This document shows, piece after piece, positions 42,472 to 50,731 of a stretch of DNA of 64,000 nt; the stretch's first letter is position 1, and every line of letters starts with the position of its first letter. Position numbers and translations under genes: made by a program. The notes beneath the pieces are model-generated. The model did no database searches, was not told where the DNA came from, and saw nothing but the letters and a program-made list of their open reading frames with translations. Source of the DNA: UBA1422 sp963676385 (GTDB lineage Bacteria > Bacillota > Clostridia > Peptostreptococcales > Anaerovoracaceae); the NCBI GenBank assembly GCA_963676385.2, contig CAXXMM010000014.1:186001-250000 (forward strand), in the 5' to 3' direction.

Positions 42472-43057
42472 AACGATTTTTGCTGCGGCACTTTGCGGAC
42501 TTTTGGCAGGATATTACTTGATCCCACAAGAATTTATTGCAATTTCAGGAAACGTATTAGTTGCTGGGCTTTGTGTTCTTATGTTCTTTGTTGGGATGGA
42601 TTTGGGAATGGCTGGAACTGTTGTCCCAAATTTTAAGCGGGTAGGTTGGCGTGTGGTGATTATTCCGCTTATGGTGATTTTAGGAACACTGGGGGGGACT
42701 TTTTTGGCATCTTTGTTTCTTCCAATCAGTGGAAGAGAGGCAATGGCCATAGGATCGGGTATGGGATGGTACACATTTGCACCGGTGGTTCTTAGCGACT
42801 ATTCGGAACAAATAAGCGCCATTTCATTTTTGCATAATGTGATGCGTGAACTTTTTGGGTTAGTCTTAATCCCTATTGTGGCGAAAAAAATTGGCTATGT
42901 AGAGGCGGTAGGCCTGCCGGGGAGCTCCGCGATGGATATGGGCATGGCAGTGGTAGAAAGAACTGCCGGTCCTAATGCTGCAGTATATTCTTTTGTTACC
43001 GGATTGGTTTTGTCTGTTTCGGTACCAATTTTAGTGCCATTTATCATTGGTTTATAA
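42464..43057 (+). CDS. lysO: LysO-type lysine exporter, C-terminal part
   Basis: 197 residues with about six membrane helices. Family signatures are FFVGMDLGMAG, the IGSGMGWYTFAPVVLSDY segment with its buried charged residues, and LPGSSAMDMGMAVVERTAGP. These are the core of LysO lysine exporters. It starts inside the end of the N-terminal partner gene, so the two products should be made in equal amounts and assemble. Lysine export may protect against lysine peptides or toxic analogues. Confidence 0.85.
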   Translation: MTKTIFAAALCGLLAGYYLIPQEFIAISGNVLVAGLCVLMFFVGMDLGMAGTVVPNFKRVGWRVVIIPLMVILGTLGGTFLASLFLPISGREAMAIGSGMGWYTFAPVVLSDYSEQISAISFLHNVMRELFGLVLIPIVAKKIGYVEAVGLPGSSAMDMGMAVVERTAGPNAAVYSFVTGLVLSVSVPILVPFIIGL

Positions 43058-43092
43058 TATGAACGAATATAGAGAATAGATTGGAGACCATT

Positions 43093-43935
43093 ATGAATAA
43101 GTTGGATTATTTTCAAGGCAGCGACAACTATGTGGTTACCGAGGAACTAAAAAATGCGGTGAATGTATCCATTGCCCTGCAAAAACCTTTGCTGATAAAA
43201 GGAGAGCCTGGAACTGGAAAAACTATGCTGGCGGAGTCTATTGCGGAAGCGTTAGACAAACCCTTGCTGATTTGGAGTGTTAAATCCACCACAAAGGCTC
43301 AGGATGGTTTGTATTTGTATGACACGGTACAACGACTATACGATAGTCAATTTGGAGAAGGAAATGTTGCGGACATCAAACATTATGTGAAGCTTGGCAA
43401 ACTGGGAGAGGCGTTTACTGCTTCGGAGCAAGTGGTCCTTCTCATTGATGAAATCGACAAGGCTGATTTGGAGTTTCCCAATGACCTACTTTGGGAGTTG
43501 GACAAAATGGAGTTTTATATCAATGAAACCAAAGAAACCATCAAGGCAACCCAAAGACCCATCGTCATCATCACCTCCAACGCTGAGAAAGAACTGCCGG
43601 ATGCCTTTTTAAGGCGTTGCATCTTTCATTATATTGAGTTTCCTGATATGGAAAAAATGCGAGAAATCATTGCTGTGCACTATGGGGACATGGATGAAAA
43701 ACTGCTGACTGCCGCCATGGAAGCATTCTATGAGTTGCGAGCCATGCGGGAACTACAGAAAAAACCCAGTACCTCTGAGCTTTTGGACTGGCTTTCGGCA
43801 CTGGTAATCAGTGGCATTTCCATTGATCGAATCAAGAAAGAGATGCCCTACATTGGGGTGCTTCTCAAAAAGAACCAGGACATTGATGTCATGGAGGAAA
43901 TCAAAGAAAAAGGCTACTCCCTAAAAAGATGGTAA
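43093..43935 (+). CDS. MoxR-family AAA+ ATPase
   Basis: 280 residues from the ATG at 43093, six bases after TTGGAG. Walker A is GEPGTGKTMLAES (about residue 35), Walker B VVLLIDEIDKAD, and the sensor region is VIITSNAEKELPDAFLRRC. MoxR-type ATPases act as chaperones that insert cofactors into, or activate, partner proteins together with vWA proteins. The next gene codes for such a vWA protein, so the pair is a standard MoxR/CoxE module. The client enzyme is not evident from the neighbours. Confidence 0.92.
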   Translation: MNKLDYFQGSDNYVVTEELKNAVNVSIALQKPLLIKGEPGTGKTMLAESIAEALDKPLLIWSVKSTTKAQDGLYLYDTVQRLYDSQFGEGNVADIKHYVKLGKLGEAFTASEQVVLLIDEIDKADLEFPNDLLWELDKMEFYINETKETIKATQRPIVIITSNAEKELPDAFLRRCIFHYIEFPDMEKMREIIAVHYGDMDEKLLTAAMEAFYELRAMRELQKKPSTSELLDWLSALVISGISIDRIKKEMPYIGVLLKKNQDIDVMEEIKEKGYSLKRW

Positions 43936-43963
43936 GGCCTTTATGAATAGATGAGGTGGAATT

Positions 43964-45157
43964 TTGTTCCTACAATTCTTTTATTTACTTCGCGCTCGCG
44001 GTCTTCCGGTGTCTTTAAATGAATGGATGACCCTAGTAGAAGCCATGGATAAAGGACTGGCAGGATCCAGTCTGACCGGATTTTACCATTTGTGCAAAAG
44101 CATTCTGGTCAAAAGTGAATCGGAATATGACAAACTGGATGCGGTGTTTGCCGAATATTTTGGTGGAATTGAAGCCACAGAAGATTTGCCGGAAGAGTTT
44201 TGGAAATGGTTAAATGAAGATGTGCGAACTCGTGATGTCAACGATCATACCATGGTGGATAAATTCCTTCTGGAACTGGACGAATTGCTGAAACGTTATT
44301 ATGAACGGCTGGAAGAACAAAAGGAACGCCACGATGGGGGGAACTATTGGATTGGAACGGGGGGAACCTCCACCATGGGACACAGCGGGTACCACGAGAG
44401 GGGGATTCGGGTCGGAGGAGAAAGCAGGCATAAATCAGCGGTTCAAGTTGCCGGAGAACGGCATTTCAAAGATTTTAGACAGGATACGATTTTGGATATC
44501 AGACAGTTCCAAATGGCTTTTCGAAAGTTGCGACAGTATTCTTCCCGGATGGAAGGAGACAAAACTGTTTTGGACATTGAGAAAACCATTGAGGAAACCT
44601 CTGACAGTGGCGGAATGTTAAAAATCGTATACGACAAACCCAGAAAAAATACAGTCAAACTATTACTTCTTATAGATTCTGACGGATCCATGATGCCTTA
44701 CAGCAGCCTGTGCAACCGACTGTTTCAAGCTGCCAGCAAATCTAATCATTTTAAAGACTTGAAGGTCTATTACTTTCACAACTGTATCTTTGACTACCTT
44801 TATACGACACCCACGTGCAAACGAGGGGATTGGATTGATACAGAATGGGTTTTAAAGAACCTAAACAGCGAGTATAAGGTGATTTTTGTGGGAGATGCCA
44901 CCATGGCGCCTTTTGAGTTGTTTCGCAGGGGAGGGAACAATGTCATCGGTCTCTTTAATGAAGAACCGGGGATTGATTGGCTCCGCAAATTTAAAAGGCG
45001 ATACAAAAAACAAATTTGGCTCAATCCCATTGAAGAAAAATACTGGGATAACGTATATGGCAGAGAAACGCTGTTGGAAATAAGTGAAATTTTTCCTATG
45101 TATGAGTTAACATTGGACGGACTGGAAAAAGGCATCAAAAAACTTCTGGTAAAATAG
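43964..45157 (+). CDS. vWA domain protein (CoxE-like)
   Basis: 397 residues. It starts with TTG at 43964 behind GAGGTGG. The N-terminus FLLRARGLPVSLNEWMTLVEAMDKGL is typical of CoxE-like proteins. The C-terminal vWA domain (about 215-380) has the MIDAS motif in LLLIDSDGSMMPYS (DxDGS rather than DxSxS) and the Thr/Asp in VIFVGDATMAPFE. The middle (110-165) is Gly/Arg-rich and probably disordered. It works with the MoxR ATPase encoded 28 bases upstream. The sigma-54 activator gene begins 18 bases downstream, so all three may be one transcript. Confidence 0.88.
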   Translation: MFLQFFYLLRARGLPVSLNEWMTLVEAMDKGLAGSSLTGFYHLCKSILVKSESEYDKLDAVFAEYFGGIEATEDLPEEFWKWLNEDVRTRDVNDHTMVDKFLLELDELLKRYYERLEEQKERHDGGNYWIGTGGTSTMGHSGYHERGIRVGGESRHKSAVQVAGERHFKDFRQDTILDIRQFQMAFRKLRQYSSRMEGDKTVLDIEKTIEETSDSGGMLKIVYDKPRKNTVKLLLLIDSDGSMMPYSSLCNRLFQAASKSNHFKDLKVYYFHNCIFDYLYTTPTCKRGDWIDTEWVLKNLNSEYKVIFVGDATMAPFELFRRGGNNVIGLFNEEPGIDWLRKFKRRYKKQIWLNPIEEKYWDNVYGRETLLEISEIFPMYELTLDGLEKGIKKLLVK

Positions 45158-45175
45158 GTAAGAGGAGGAGTCTGG

Positions 45176-46552
45176 ATGAAAGAGAACCCTGAAGATATGG
45201 CACTATACTTAGACCATATACCCGGGCTAGTCGTGATTGATATGAACGGTATCATTATCTACGCCAATGACCAGTGTGCAAACTATTTTGGCACAACAAA
45301 AGAAGAAATGTTGGAGAAACATATTAAGAAAGATATTTTTCCTGCCACAAAGATGATTGAAAATCTCCACATAGATGAGCCACAGATGGTTTTTTATAAT
45401 TCCAGAATGGGAATTGGAATTAGCGTTCACGTTCCCGTATTCCATGGAAAAAAACGAATTGGTCTGCTGGAGTATGATGTGATGCAACATTCTAGGCAAC
45501 TTTATGAATTGTCCGATGGTTATCGAAGGTTTCTTGACAAAGAACTGAAAAACCTGAAAATGGATTTGTCGGAAATAGAAAGCCTCAAGTATTCCATCAA
45601 CAGTATTATTGGCCAATCGGCTCCAATCCTTGAATTGAAAGAGGACATCATCAATGCAGCTCAATCCAGTTCTACAGTTGTGATAACAGGAGAAACAGGA
45701 ACGGGAAAAGAACTTGTGGCCCATTCTATTCACAACCTCAGTAGTAGAAGAGAAAAGAAGATGGTTAAGGTGAACGCATCTGCTTTTCCGGAAAACCTGG
45801 TGGAATCAGAGTTTTTTGGCTACGAGGAAGGCTCTTTTACCGGAGCCAGTAGGCATGGGAAAAAAGGAAAATTTGAACAAGCCAACGGAGGCACCTTATT
45901 TATTGATGAAATCAATCATATGCCATTATCCATTCAACCTAAGCTTTTACGAGTTTTGCAAGAAAAAGAGATTGAGAGAATTGGCGGTACGGACAGCATT
46001 CCGGTGGATGTGAGAATTATTGCTGCCACCAATGAGAATTTGAAGGATTTAGTAGCTGCTGGTCGGTTCAGAGAAGATCTCTACTATCGACTCAATGTAA
46101 TGGAAATTCTCATACCGCCATTACGTCAACGTATTGAGGATATTGACCTTCTCATTCATTCAAAGATACAGGAATTAAATTATGTGCTGGGAAAATCTGT
46201 GAGCGGCATTCATGAGGACGCATTGAAAATGCTCAAAGGCTACAAATGGCCGGGGAATGTGCGAGAACTTTACAACGTTATTGAAAGAGCTATGAACTAC
46301 TCTAAAGGTCCATTACTGACAATAAAGGATTTTAATATTATTGATCTGCGAGACATGGAGCTCCATTCTTTTGCCAGAGGGGCGGAGGAAAAAGAAGATT
46401 TGATTTCTATCACAAGAAACGAGGCAGAAGCAGGGTTGATTGTCAATGTGGTGGAACGTTTCAAAGGGAATAAAACCAAGGCGGCAGAATTTCTAGGAAT
46501 TTCAAGACCTCTTCTTTATCAAAAGATGAAAAGGTTAGGCATTAAACTGTAA
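45176..46552 (+). CDS. Sigma-54 enhancer-binding protein (PAS-AAA-Fis) of the agmatine operon
   Basis: 458 residues, ATG behind GAGGAGG. An N-terminal PAS domain (about 12-115; VVIDMNGIIIYANDQC) is followed by the AAA+ domain (about 140-365) with Walker A GETGTGKELVA and a sigma-54 contact loop reading GSFTGA instead of GAFTGA. Walker B is GTLFIDEINHM. A Fis-type HTH closes it (about 430-455; GNKTKAAEFLGISRPLLYQKM). The gene lies directly upstream of a -24/-12 promoter that drives the agmatine genes, so it is the likely activator. The PAS domain would sense the inducer. Confidence 0.88.
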   Translation: MKENPEDMALYLDHIPGLVVIDMNGIIIYANDQCANYFGTTKEEMLEKHIKKDIFPATKMIENLHIDEPQMVFYNSRMGIGISVHVPVFHGKKRIGLLEYDVMQHSRQLYELSDGYRRFLDKELKNLKMDLSEIESLKYSINSIIGQSAPILELKEDIINAAQSSSTVVITGETGTGKELVAHSIHNLSSRREKKMVKVNASAFPENLVESEFFGYEEGSFTGASRHGKKGKFEQANGGTLFIDEINHMPLSIQPKLLRVLQEKEIERIGGTDSIPVDVRIIAATNENLKDLVAAGRFREDLYYRLNVMEILIPPLRQRIEDIDLLIHSKIQELNYVLGKSVSGIHEDALKMLKGYKWPGNVRELYNVIERAMNYSKGPLLTIKDFNIIDLRDMELHSFARGAEEKEDLISITRNEAEAGLIVNVVERFKGNKTKAAEFLGISRPLLYQKMKRLGIKL

Positions 46553-46591
46553 GCGCTGGATTACACATGTAAGTTTGAGCATACATAGGAC

Positions 46592-46617
46592 GAAACCCTT
46601 CTGTTTCAGGGAGTTTC
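46592..46617. promoter_or_regulatory. Candidate enhancer: GAAACCCT/AGGGaGTTTC inverted repeat
   Basis: A near-perfect dyad with an eight-base stem and one bulged base, centred about 110 bases upstream of the sigma-54 promoter. The distance suits an activator-binding site for the EBP encoded upstream. No second copy was found. Confidence 0.35.
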
Positions 46618-46627
46618 AATCAAAATG

Positions 46628-46679
46628 TTAAAAAAAAGCGTCGAGTGTAAGTAAAAACATACATACGACGCTTTTTCTG
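46628..46679 (+). terminator. Intrinsic terminator of the EBP gene
   Basis: AAAAAGCGTCG and CGACGCTTTTT arms around a 24-base loop. Confidence 0.82.
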
Positions 46680-46716
46680 TTGTACCACACCCCCTGCAAT
46701 TACAAGGTTTTGAGAT

Positions 46717-46732
46717 TGGCATAAATATTGCT
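46717..46732 (+). promoter_or_regulatory. Sigma-54 promoter of the agmatine operon
   Basis: TGGCAT-N5-TTGCT carries the invariant GG (-24) and GC (-12) with exact 10-base spacing. The transcription start should lie near 46743, 46 bases before the first ATG. A matching EBP gene is directly upstream. Confidence 0.85.
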
Positions 46733-46788
46733 TTGAATATGAGTAACCTAAGAAGTTATTGGCAAGAAACGTGAAAAGGAGTTTTGAT

Positions 46789-47664
46789 ATGGGGAAAGGA
46801 AAGGTGAAAATCGGGATGACCCAGTTTTCCTGCGTAGAAGACAGGGAGACAAATATAAAAAAGGCCGAAGACCAAATTAGAAAAATGGCCGAAAAGGGTG
46901 CAAAAATCATTTGTACGCAAGAGCTTTTCAATGGGTTGTATTTCCCGCAAGTCATTGATTACAAAAAGTATGAATTGGCAGAACCTGTAGACGGACCAAC
47001 CAACCAAAGCATGCAAAAGTTAGCCGTGGAGTTGGATGTTGTCATCATAAGTTGCTATTACGAATATGCAATGGATGGAGTTTATTATAACTCAGCAGCA
47101 GTATTTGATGCCGATGGAACGTTTATGGGAAATTATCGAAAACACCACATCCCGGAGGGCCCTCAGTATCTTGAAAAATATTATTTTACTGAAGGGGATT
47201 CTCCCTATATGGTCTTTGAGTCAAAGTATGGGAAATTTGGCTTATTAATCTGTTGGGATGAGTGGTTTCCGGAGCCTACAAGAATTTTGGCATTAAAAGG
47301 AGCGGATTTCATTTTTTATCCATCCGCAATTGGATCTGAACCTGATGACCCACGCCTTGACACTTCCCAGACCTGGATGGATGGAATTCGAGGCCATGGC
47401 ATTCATAACAATTTCTTTGTATGCGCGTGCAATCGGGTAGGCAGAGAAGATGCAGAAGATGGGAGCGGTAGCATGGAATTTTATGGTCGAAGCTTTGTTT
47501 CCGATCCTTGGGGGATAATTGTTGCAGAGGGTGCCAGAAATCAGGAAGATATTATTGTGGCAGAGTTGGATTTAGATGAAATAAAAAGAGCCAGAGACAT
47601 TCTGCAATTTCACAGGGACAGAAGGGTAGACAGTTATGAGGAGATACTAAAAAAGAATATATAA
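46789..47664 (+). CDS. aguB: N-carbamoylputrescine amidase
   Basis: 291 residues from the ATG at 46789 behind AAAAGGAG; the ATG at 46759 is 10 codons earlier and lacks a site. It is a nitrilase-superfamily enzyme with the Glu-Lys-Cys triad: CTQELFNG (Glu), RKHHIPEGPQ (Lys) and LICWDEWFPEP (Cys). These motifs match plant and bacterial N-carbamoylputrescine amidases. It hydrolyses N-carbamoylputrescine to putrescine, CO2 and ammonia. As the first gene after the sigma-54 promoter, it shares a transcript with a transporter, an amidohydrolase and agmatine deiminase, which supplies its substrate. Confidence 0.93.
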   Translation: MGKGKVKIGMTQFSCVEDRETNIKKAEDQIRKMAEKGAKIICTQELFNGLYFPQVIDYKKYELAEPVDGPTNQSMQKLAVELDVVIISCYYEYAMDGVYYNSAAVFDADGTFMGNYRKHHIPEGPQYLEKYYFTEGDSPYMVFESKYGKFGLLICWDEWFPEPTRILALKGADFIFYPSAIGSEPDDPRLDTSQTWMDGIRGHGIHNNFFVCACNRVGREDAEDGSGSMEFYGRSFVSDPWGIIVAEGARNQEDIIVAELDLDEIKRARDILQFHRDRRVDSYEEILKKNI

Positions 47665-47700
47665 ATATAATGTTGTAAAATATGAAGGGAGCAAAAGAAC

Positions 47701-49113
47701 ATGAATAAAAACAAATTGTCCGCCGGAGTAAAAGTCGGTTATGGCTTTGGAACCCTGGGCGAATGCATCGCAATGAATACTTTTTTTATTTACTTTATCT
47801 TTTTCTTGACCAATGCCGCTGGTGTCCCGGCCTCTGTGGCGGGAACCATTGCTGCCATTTCGGTATTCTGGGGAGCCTTTACTGATATGTTTGCCGGTGT
47901 GAAATCGGATGCCAGCAGAAATCCCGGAGGTAGAAGAAGACCCATGATGTTCAAGGCAGCTATTCCCCTTGGTGTTGTGACTTTCCTCATGTATACAGAT
48001 TTCTCCGGATTTTCTGATGGTACAAGATTTGCTTATTTCCTGATTGCCAGCATGGTATTTTGGCTGTCGTTGTCCTTTACAGACATTCCTTATCTTTCTT
48101 TGGGTTCGGAGATTAGTGACGACTATGAGGAAAGAAACACCATTCGAGCGATTGCAAATGTGCTAAATTATATTGGCATGATTGTTGCCAGTTCCGGAAC
48201 CCTAGTAATTGTAATGAAATTTTCCGGCGATGCCGGCACTGCAGATCCAAAAGGATGGATGGCAGCCGGTATTATCTTTGGGATACTGACATTAGCCGCA
48301 TATTATATTGCCGCAATTGCCACAAAGGGAAAAGAACCCGCTTTTGTTCCACCCGCAACGGAACAGGGGAAGCAAACAGGATTCTTCAGGTCATGTAAAG
48401 AAGTGCTTGCCTTAAAACCTTACAGATATATTTTGGTTTATATTGTGTTTGGATATGGAGCGATTCTCCTATTTACCAGCATCTACATTTATTATCTCAC
48501 ATACAACATGGGATTTGATGAAGCGCAATCGGCCACAGTAATGCTGGCATATAGTATAATGGTTATAGTAATTTCTTCAATTCTTGCTTCCATTGGCGTC
48601 AAAATTGAAAAGAAAACTATCGTTTGCGCATCCACATTCCTTCTTGGGGTGGTGATGATTATCTGCAAGTTCACAGGATTGTCCGGCCCTGGCCTGTATG
48701 TTATGTTTTTCTTGTTTGCGCTGGCAGTTAGTGCTTACTTTGTTCAAATTTACTCTATGGTATATGACATATGCGATGTTGACGAATATAAATACGGTGG
48801 GGGAAGAGATGGTATCATCATATCCTTATTCTATTTCTTTGGAAAAATTATCAGTGGCATTTCTATGTTTGCTGTAGGATGGATTTTGACCTTTGCAAAT
48901 TATGACCCGGCTGCTTGGCCGGCACCCCAAGAAACCTTAGATGGTATAGCAACTGGGGCAATGCTTTTGCCGGGAATCGGGTTTGTGATTGCAGCCATTT
49001 TCATGCTCAAATACCCAATCAACAAAAAGAATTTTGCCGCATTGAGAGAAGGCATTGAACATAAACAAGCTGGAGAGCCTTATTCAGAAGACGGCTTTAA
49101 AGAATTGCTATAG
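47701..49113 (+). CDS. GPH-type MFS transporter
   Basis: 470 residues with twelve predicted membrane helices, ATG behind GAAGGGAG. The N-terminal VGYGFGTLGECIAMNTFFIYFIFFLT, the WGAFTDMFAGVKSDAS segment (MFS-2 loop 2-3) and RRRPMM place it in the glycoside-pentoside-hexuronide:cation symporter family. Sugars are the usual cargo, but its place between N-carbamoylputrescine amidase and an amidohydrolase in an agmatine operon suggests it imports agmatine or an agmatine conjugate. The true substrate is unknown. Confidence 0.85.
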   Translation: MNKNKLSAGVKVGYGFGTLGECIAMNTFFIYFIFFLTNAAGVPASVAGTIAAISVFWGAFTDMFAGVKSDASRNPGGRRRPMMFKAAIPLGVVTFLMYTDFSGFSDGTRFAYFLIASMVFWLSLSFTDIPYLSLGSEISDDYEERNTIRAIANVLNYIGMIVASSGTLVIVMKFSGDAGTADPKGWMAAGIIFGILTLAAYYIAAIATKGKEPAFVPPATEQGKQTGFFRSCKEVLALKPYRYILVYIVFGYGAILLFTSIYIYYLTYNMGFDEAQSATVMLAYSIMVIVISSILASIGVKIEKKTIVCASTFLLGVVMIICKFTGLSGPGLYVMFFLFALAVSAYFVQIYSMVYDICDVDEYKYGGGRDGIIISLFYFFGKIISGISMFAVGWILTFANYDPAAWPAPQETLDGIATGAMLLPGIGFVIAAIFMLKYPINKKNFAALREGIEHKQAGEPYSEDGFKELL

Positions 49114-49186
49114 TGCAAAAACCGGTCGCCGATATTGTCTTCAAACGGTATTGGCGACTTCATTTTGGACCAGAAAGGAGAGACTC

Positions 49187-50710
49187 ATGAAGTACGATTA
49201 CATCTTAAAAAGTAGAAAAATCTATACGTTAGATGATACTGCACCTTTGGCAGATTGGATTGCTGTAAAAGATAAAAAGATTGCTGAAGTGGGGATTGGA
49301 ATCATTCCTGAAGATGAAAAAGTTAAAGATTTAGGTGAAAATACAATTATCCCAGGATTGATTGATTCCCATGTTCACGGCGGAACCACCGCAGTTATGC
49401 TTAGCAATATTAATTTGGCAGAAGTCACTTCCGTGGAAGAAACTTTGGAATTAATTGATGAGAAATGCAAAACAACAGATGAAGAACTGGTAATTGCCTC
49501 CTTCTTTATTCAACCCCAGATCAAGGAGGGACGATATCCTACCCGTAAGGAGTTGGATAAGGTGTCCCATGGAAAAAAGGTGGCGGTGATAAGCTTTACC
49601 CTTCATGGCTCATCCATCAATACGAAGGCGTATGAATCCATTGATTTCCCCCCGGGGTTAGAAGGCATTGTTTTTGAAGGCGGCGAATTTACCGGAGAAC
49701 TAGCCTCAGATGAGGCCCACATGTATGCTTTGGCAGAGTTGCTGGGAACATTATCTCAAGAAAGATATGAAGGTTATATCGATACCTTTGGGGAAATGTG
49801 TAGATCGTTAGGACTTACTACTGTCCACTGTCTTGAGGGCCAATTTATGAAAGATGATTTGGATTTGGATCTCTGGATGAAAAAAATTGCCGACGAATCT
49901 TTGCCATTTCATTGTGTCTTGTACCCACAGGTATGGGATTATAAGAAAGCATTGAAATATAATTTGCCTCGACATGGTGGATGTCTAACATTAGATGGGG
50001 CTGATATTGATTATACAATGGCTATGTTTGAACCTTATGCCGGCCGGCCGGAGATTCGAGGAAATTTATTTAGAAAAGATAATGACTTATATGAGTTGGT
50101 GTCTGCCGCCCATGCCGATGGGAAACAGTGCTCATTCCACGCGATGGGTGATAGAGCAATCGATCAAATTCTTTGGATCTATTACAGAGTTATTAAAGAG
50201 CAAGGGCAGAAAAATTTGCGGCATCGGATAGAACATTTTTCCATGGCTACCCCGGCCCAAGTGAAGATGGCTGCCGAGTTGGGAATTGTTGTATCGGAAC
50301 AACCTGAATTTACTTATCTTTATGAAACCCCTGGAGGTCCCGAAGAAGAAATATTTGGACCGACAAGGGCTCACGGCATGGAGCTATATCGTACTGTCAG
50401 TGATACAGGTGTTGTTCTCGCAGGTGGGTCCGATGCCCCTGTCAATAACTTAAACCCCCTAACGGGTATTCACGCGTTGGTAAATTCAAATCATCCCGGA
50501 AGAAAATTTGATGTAACCGGCGCTCTAAAGGTATATACTCAAAATTGTGCTTATGCTGCTTTTGAAGAAAATGAAAGGGGCACTATAAAGAAAGGATTCT
50601 ACGCAGATTTTACAGCATTGGAATCCGATCCTTATGAGGTACCTGACAAAATTAATGAAATAAGGGTAACACATACTTTTTCTGAAGGAAGACAAGTGTT
50701 TGGAGATTGA
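49187..50710 (+). CDS. Amidohydrolase (YtcJ-like), agmatine operon
   Basis: 507 residues from the ATG at 49187 behind AAAGGAGAG; the frame is open from 49055, inside the transporter gene. Metal-site motifs: GLIDSHVHGG (His62, His64), FHAMGDRAIDQ, HRIEHFSM and VLAGGSDAPVNNLNP (Asp). It is a diverged paralogue of the enzyme at 14000-15673. The reaction should be hydrolysis of an amide or N-acyl bond. In this operon it could free agmatine or putrescine from an acylated form taken up by the transporter; this is a neighbour-based inference. Confidence 0.83.
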   Translation: MKYDYILKSRKIYTLDDTAPLADWIAVKDKKIAEVGIGIIPEDEKVKDLGENTIIPGLIDSHVHGGTTAVMLSNINLAEVTSVEETLELIDEKCKTTDEELVIASFFIQPQIKEGRYPTRKELDKVSHGKKVAVISFTLHGSSINTKAYESIDFPPGLEGIVFEGGEFTGELASDEAHMYALAELLGTLSQERYEGYIDTFGEMCRSLGLTTVHCLEGQFMKDDLDLDLWMKKIADESLPFHCVLYPQVWDYKKALKYNLPRHGGCLTLDGADIDYTMAMFEPYAGRPEIRGNLFRKDNDLYELVSAAHADGKQCSFHAMGDRAIDQILWIYYRVIKEQGQKNLRHRIEHFSMATPAQVKMAAELGIVVSEQPEFTYLYETPGGPEEEIFGPTRAHGMELYRTVSDTGVVLAGGSDAPVNNLNPLTGIHALVNSNHPGRKFDVTGALKVYTQNCAYAAFEENERGTIKKGFYADFTALESDPYEVPDKINEIRVTHTFSEGRQVFGD

Positions 50711-50731
50711 TTTTGCTGGAAAGGAGCTAAA

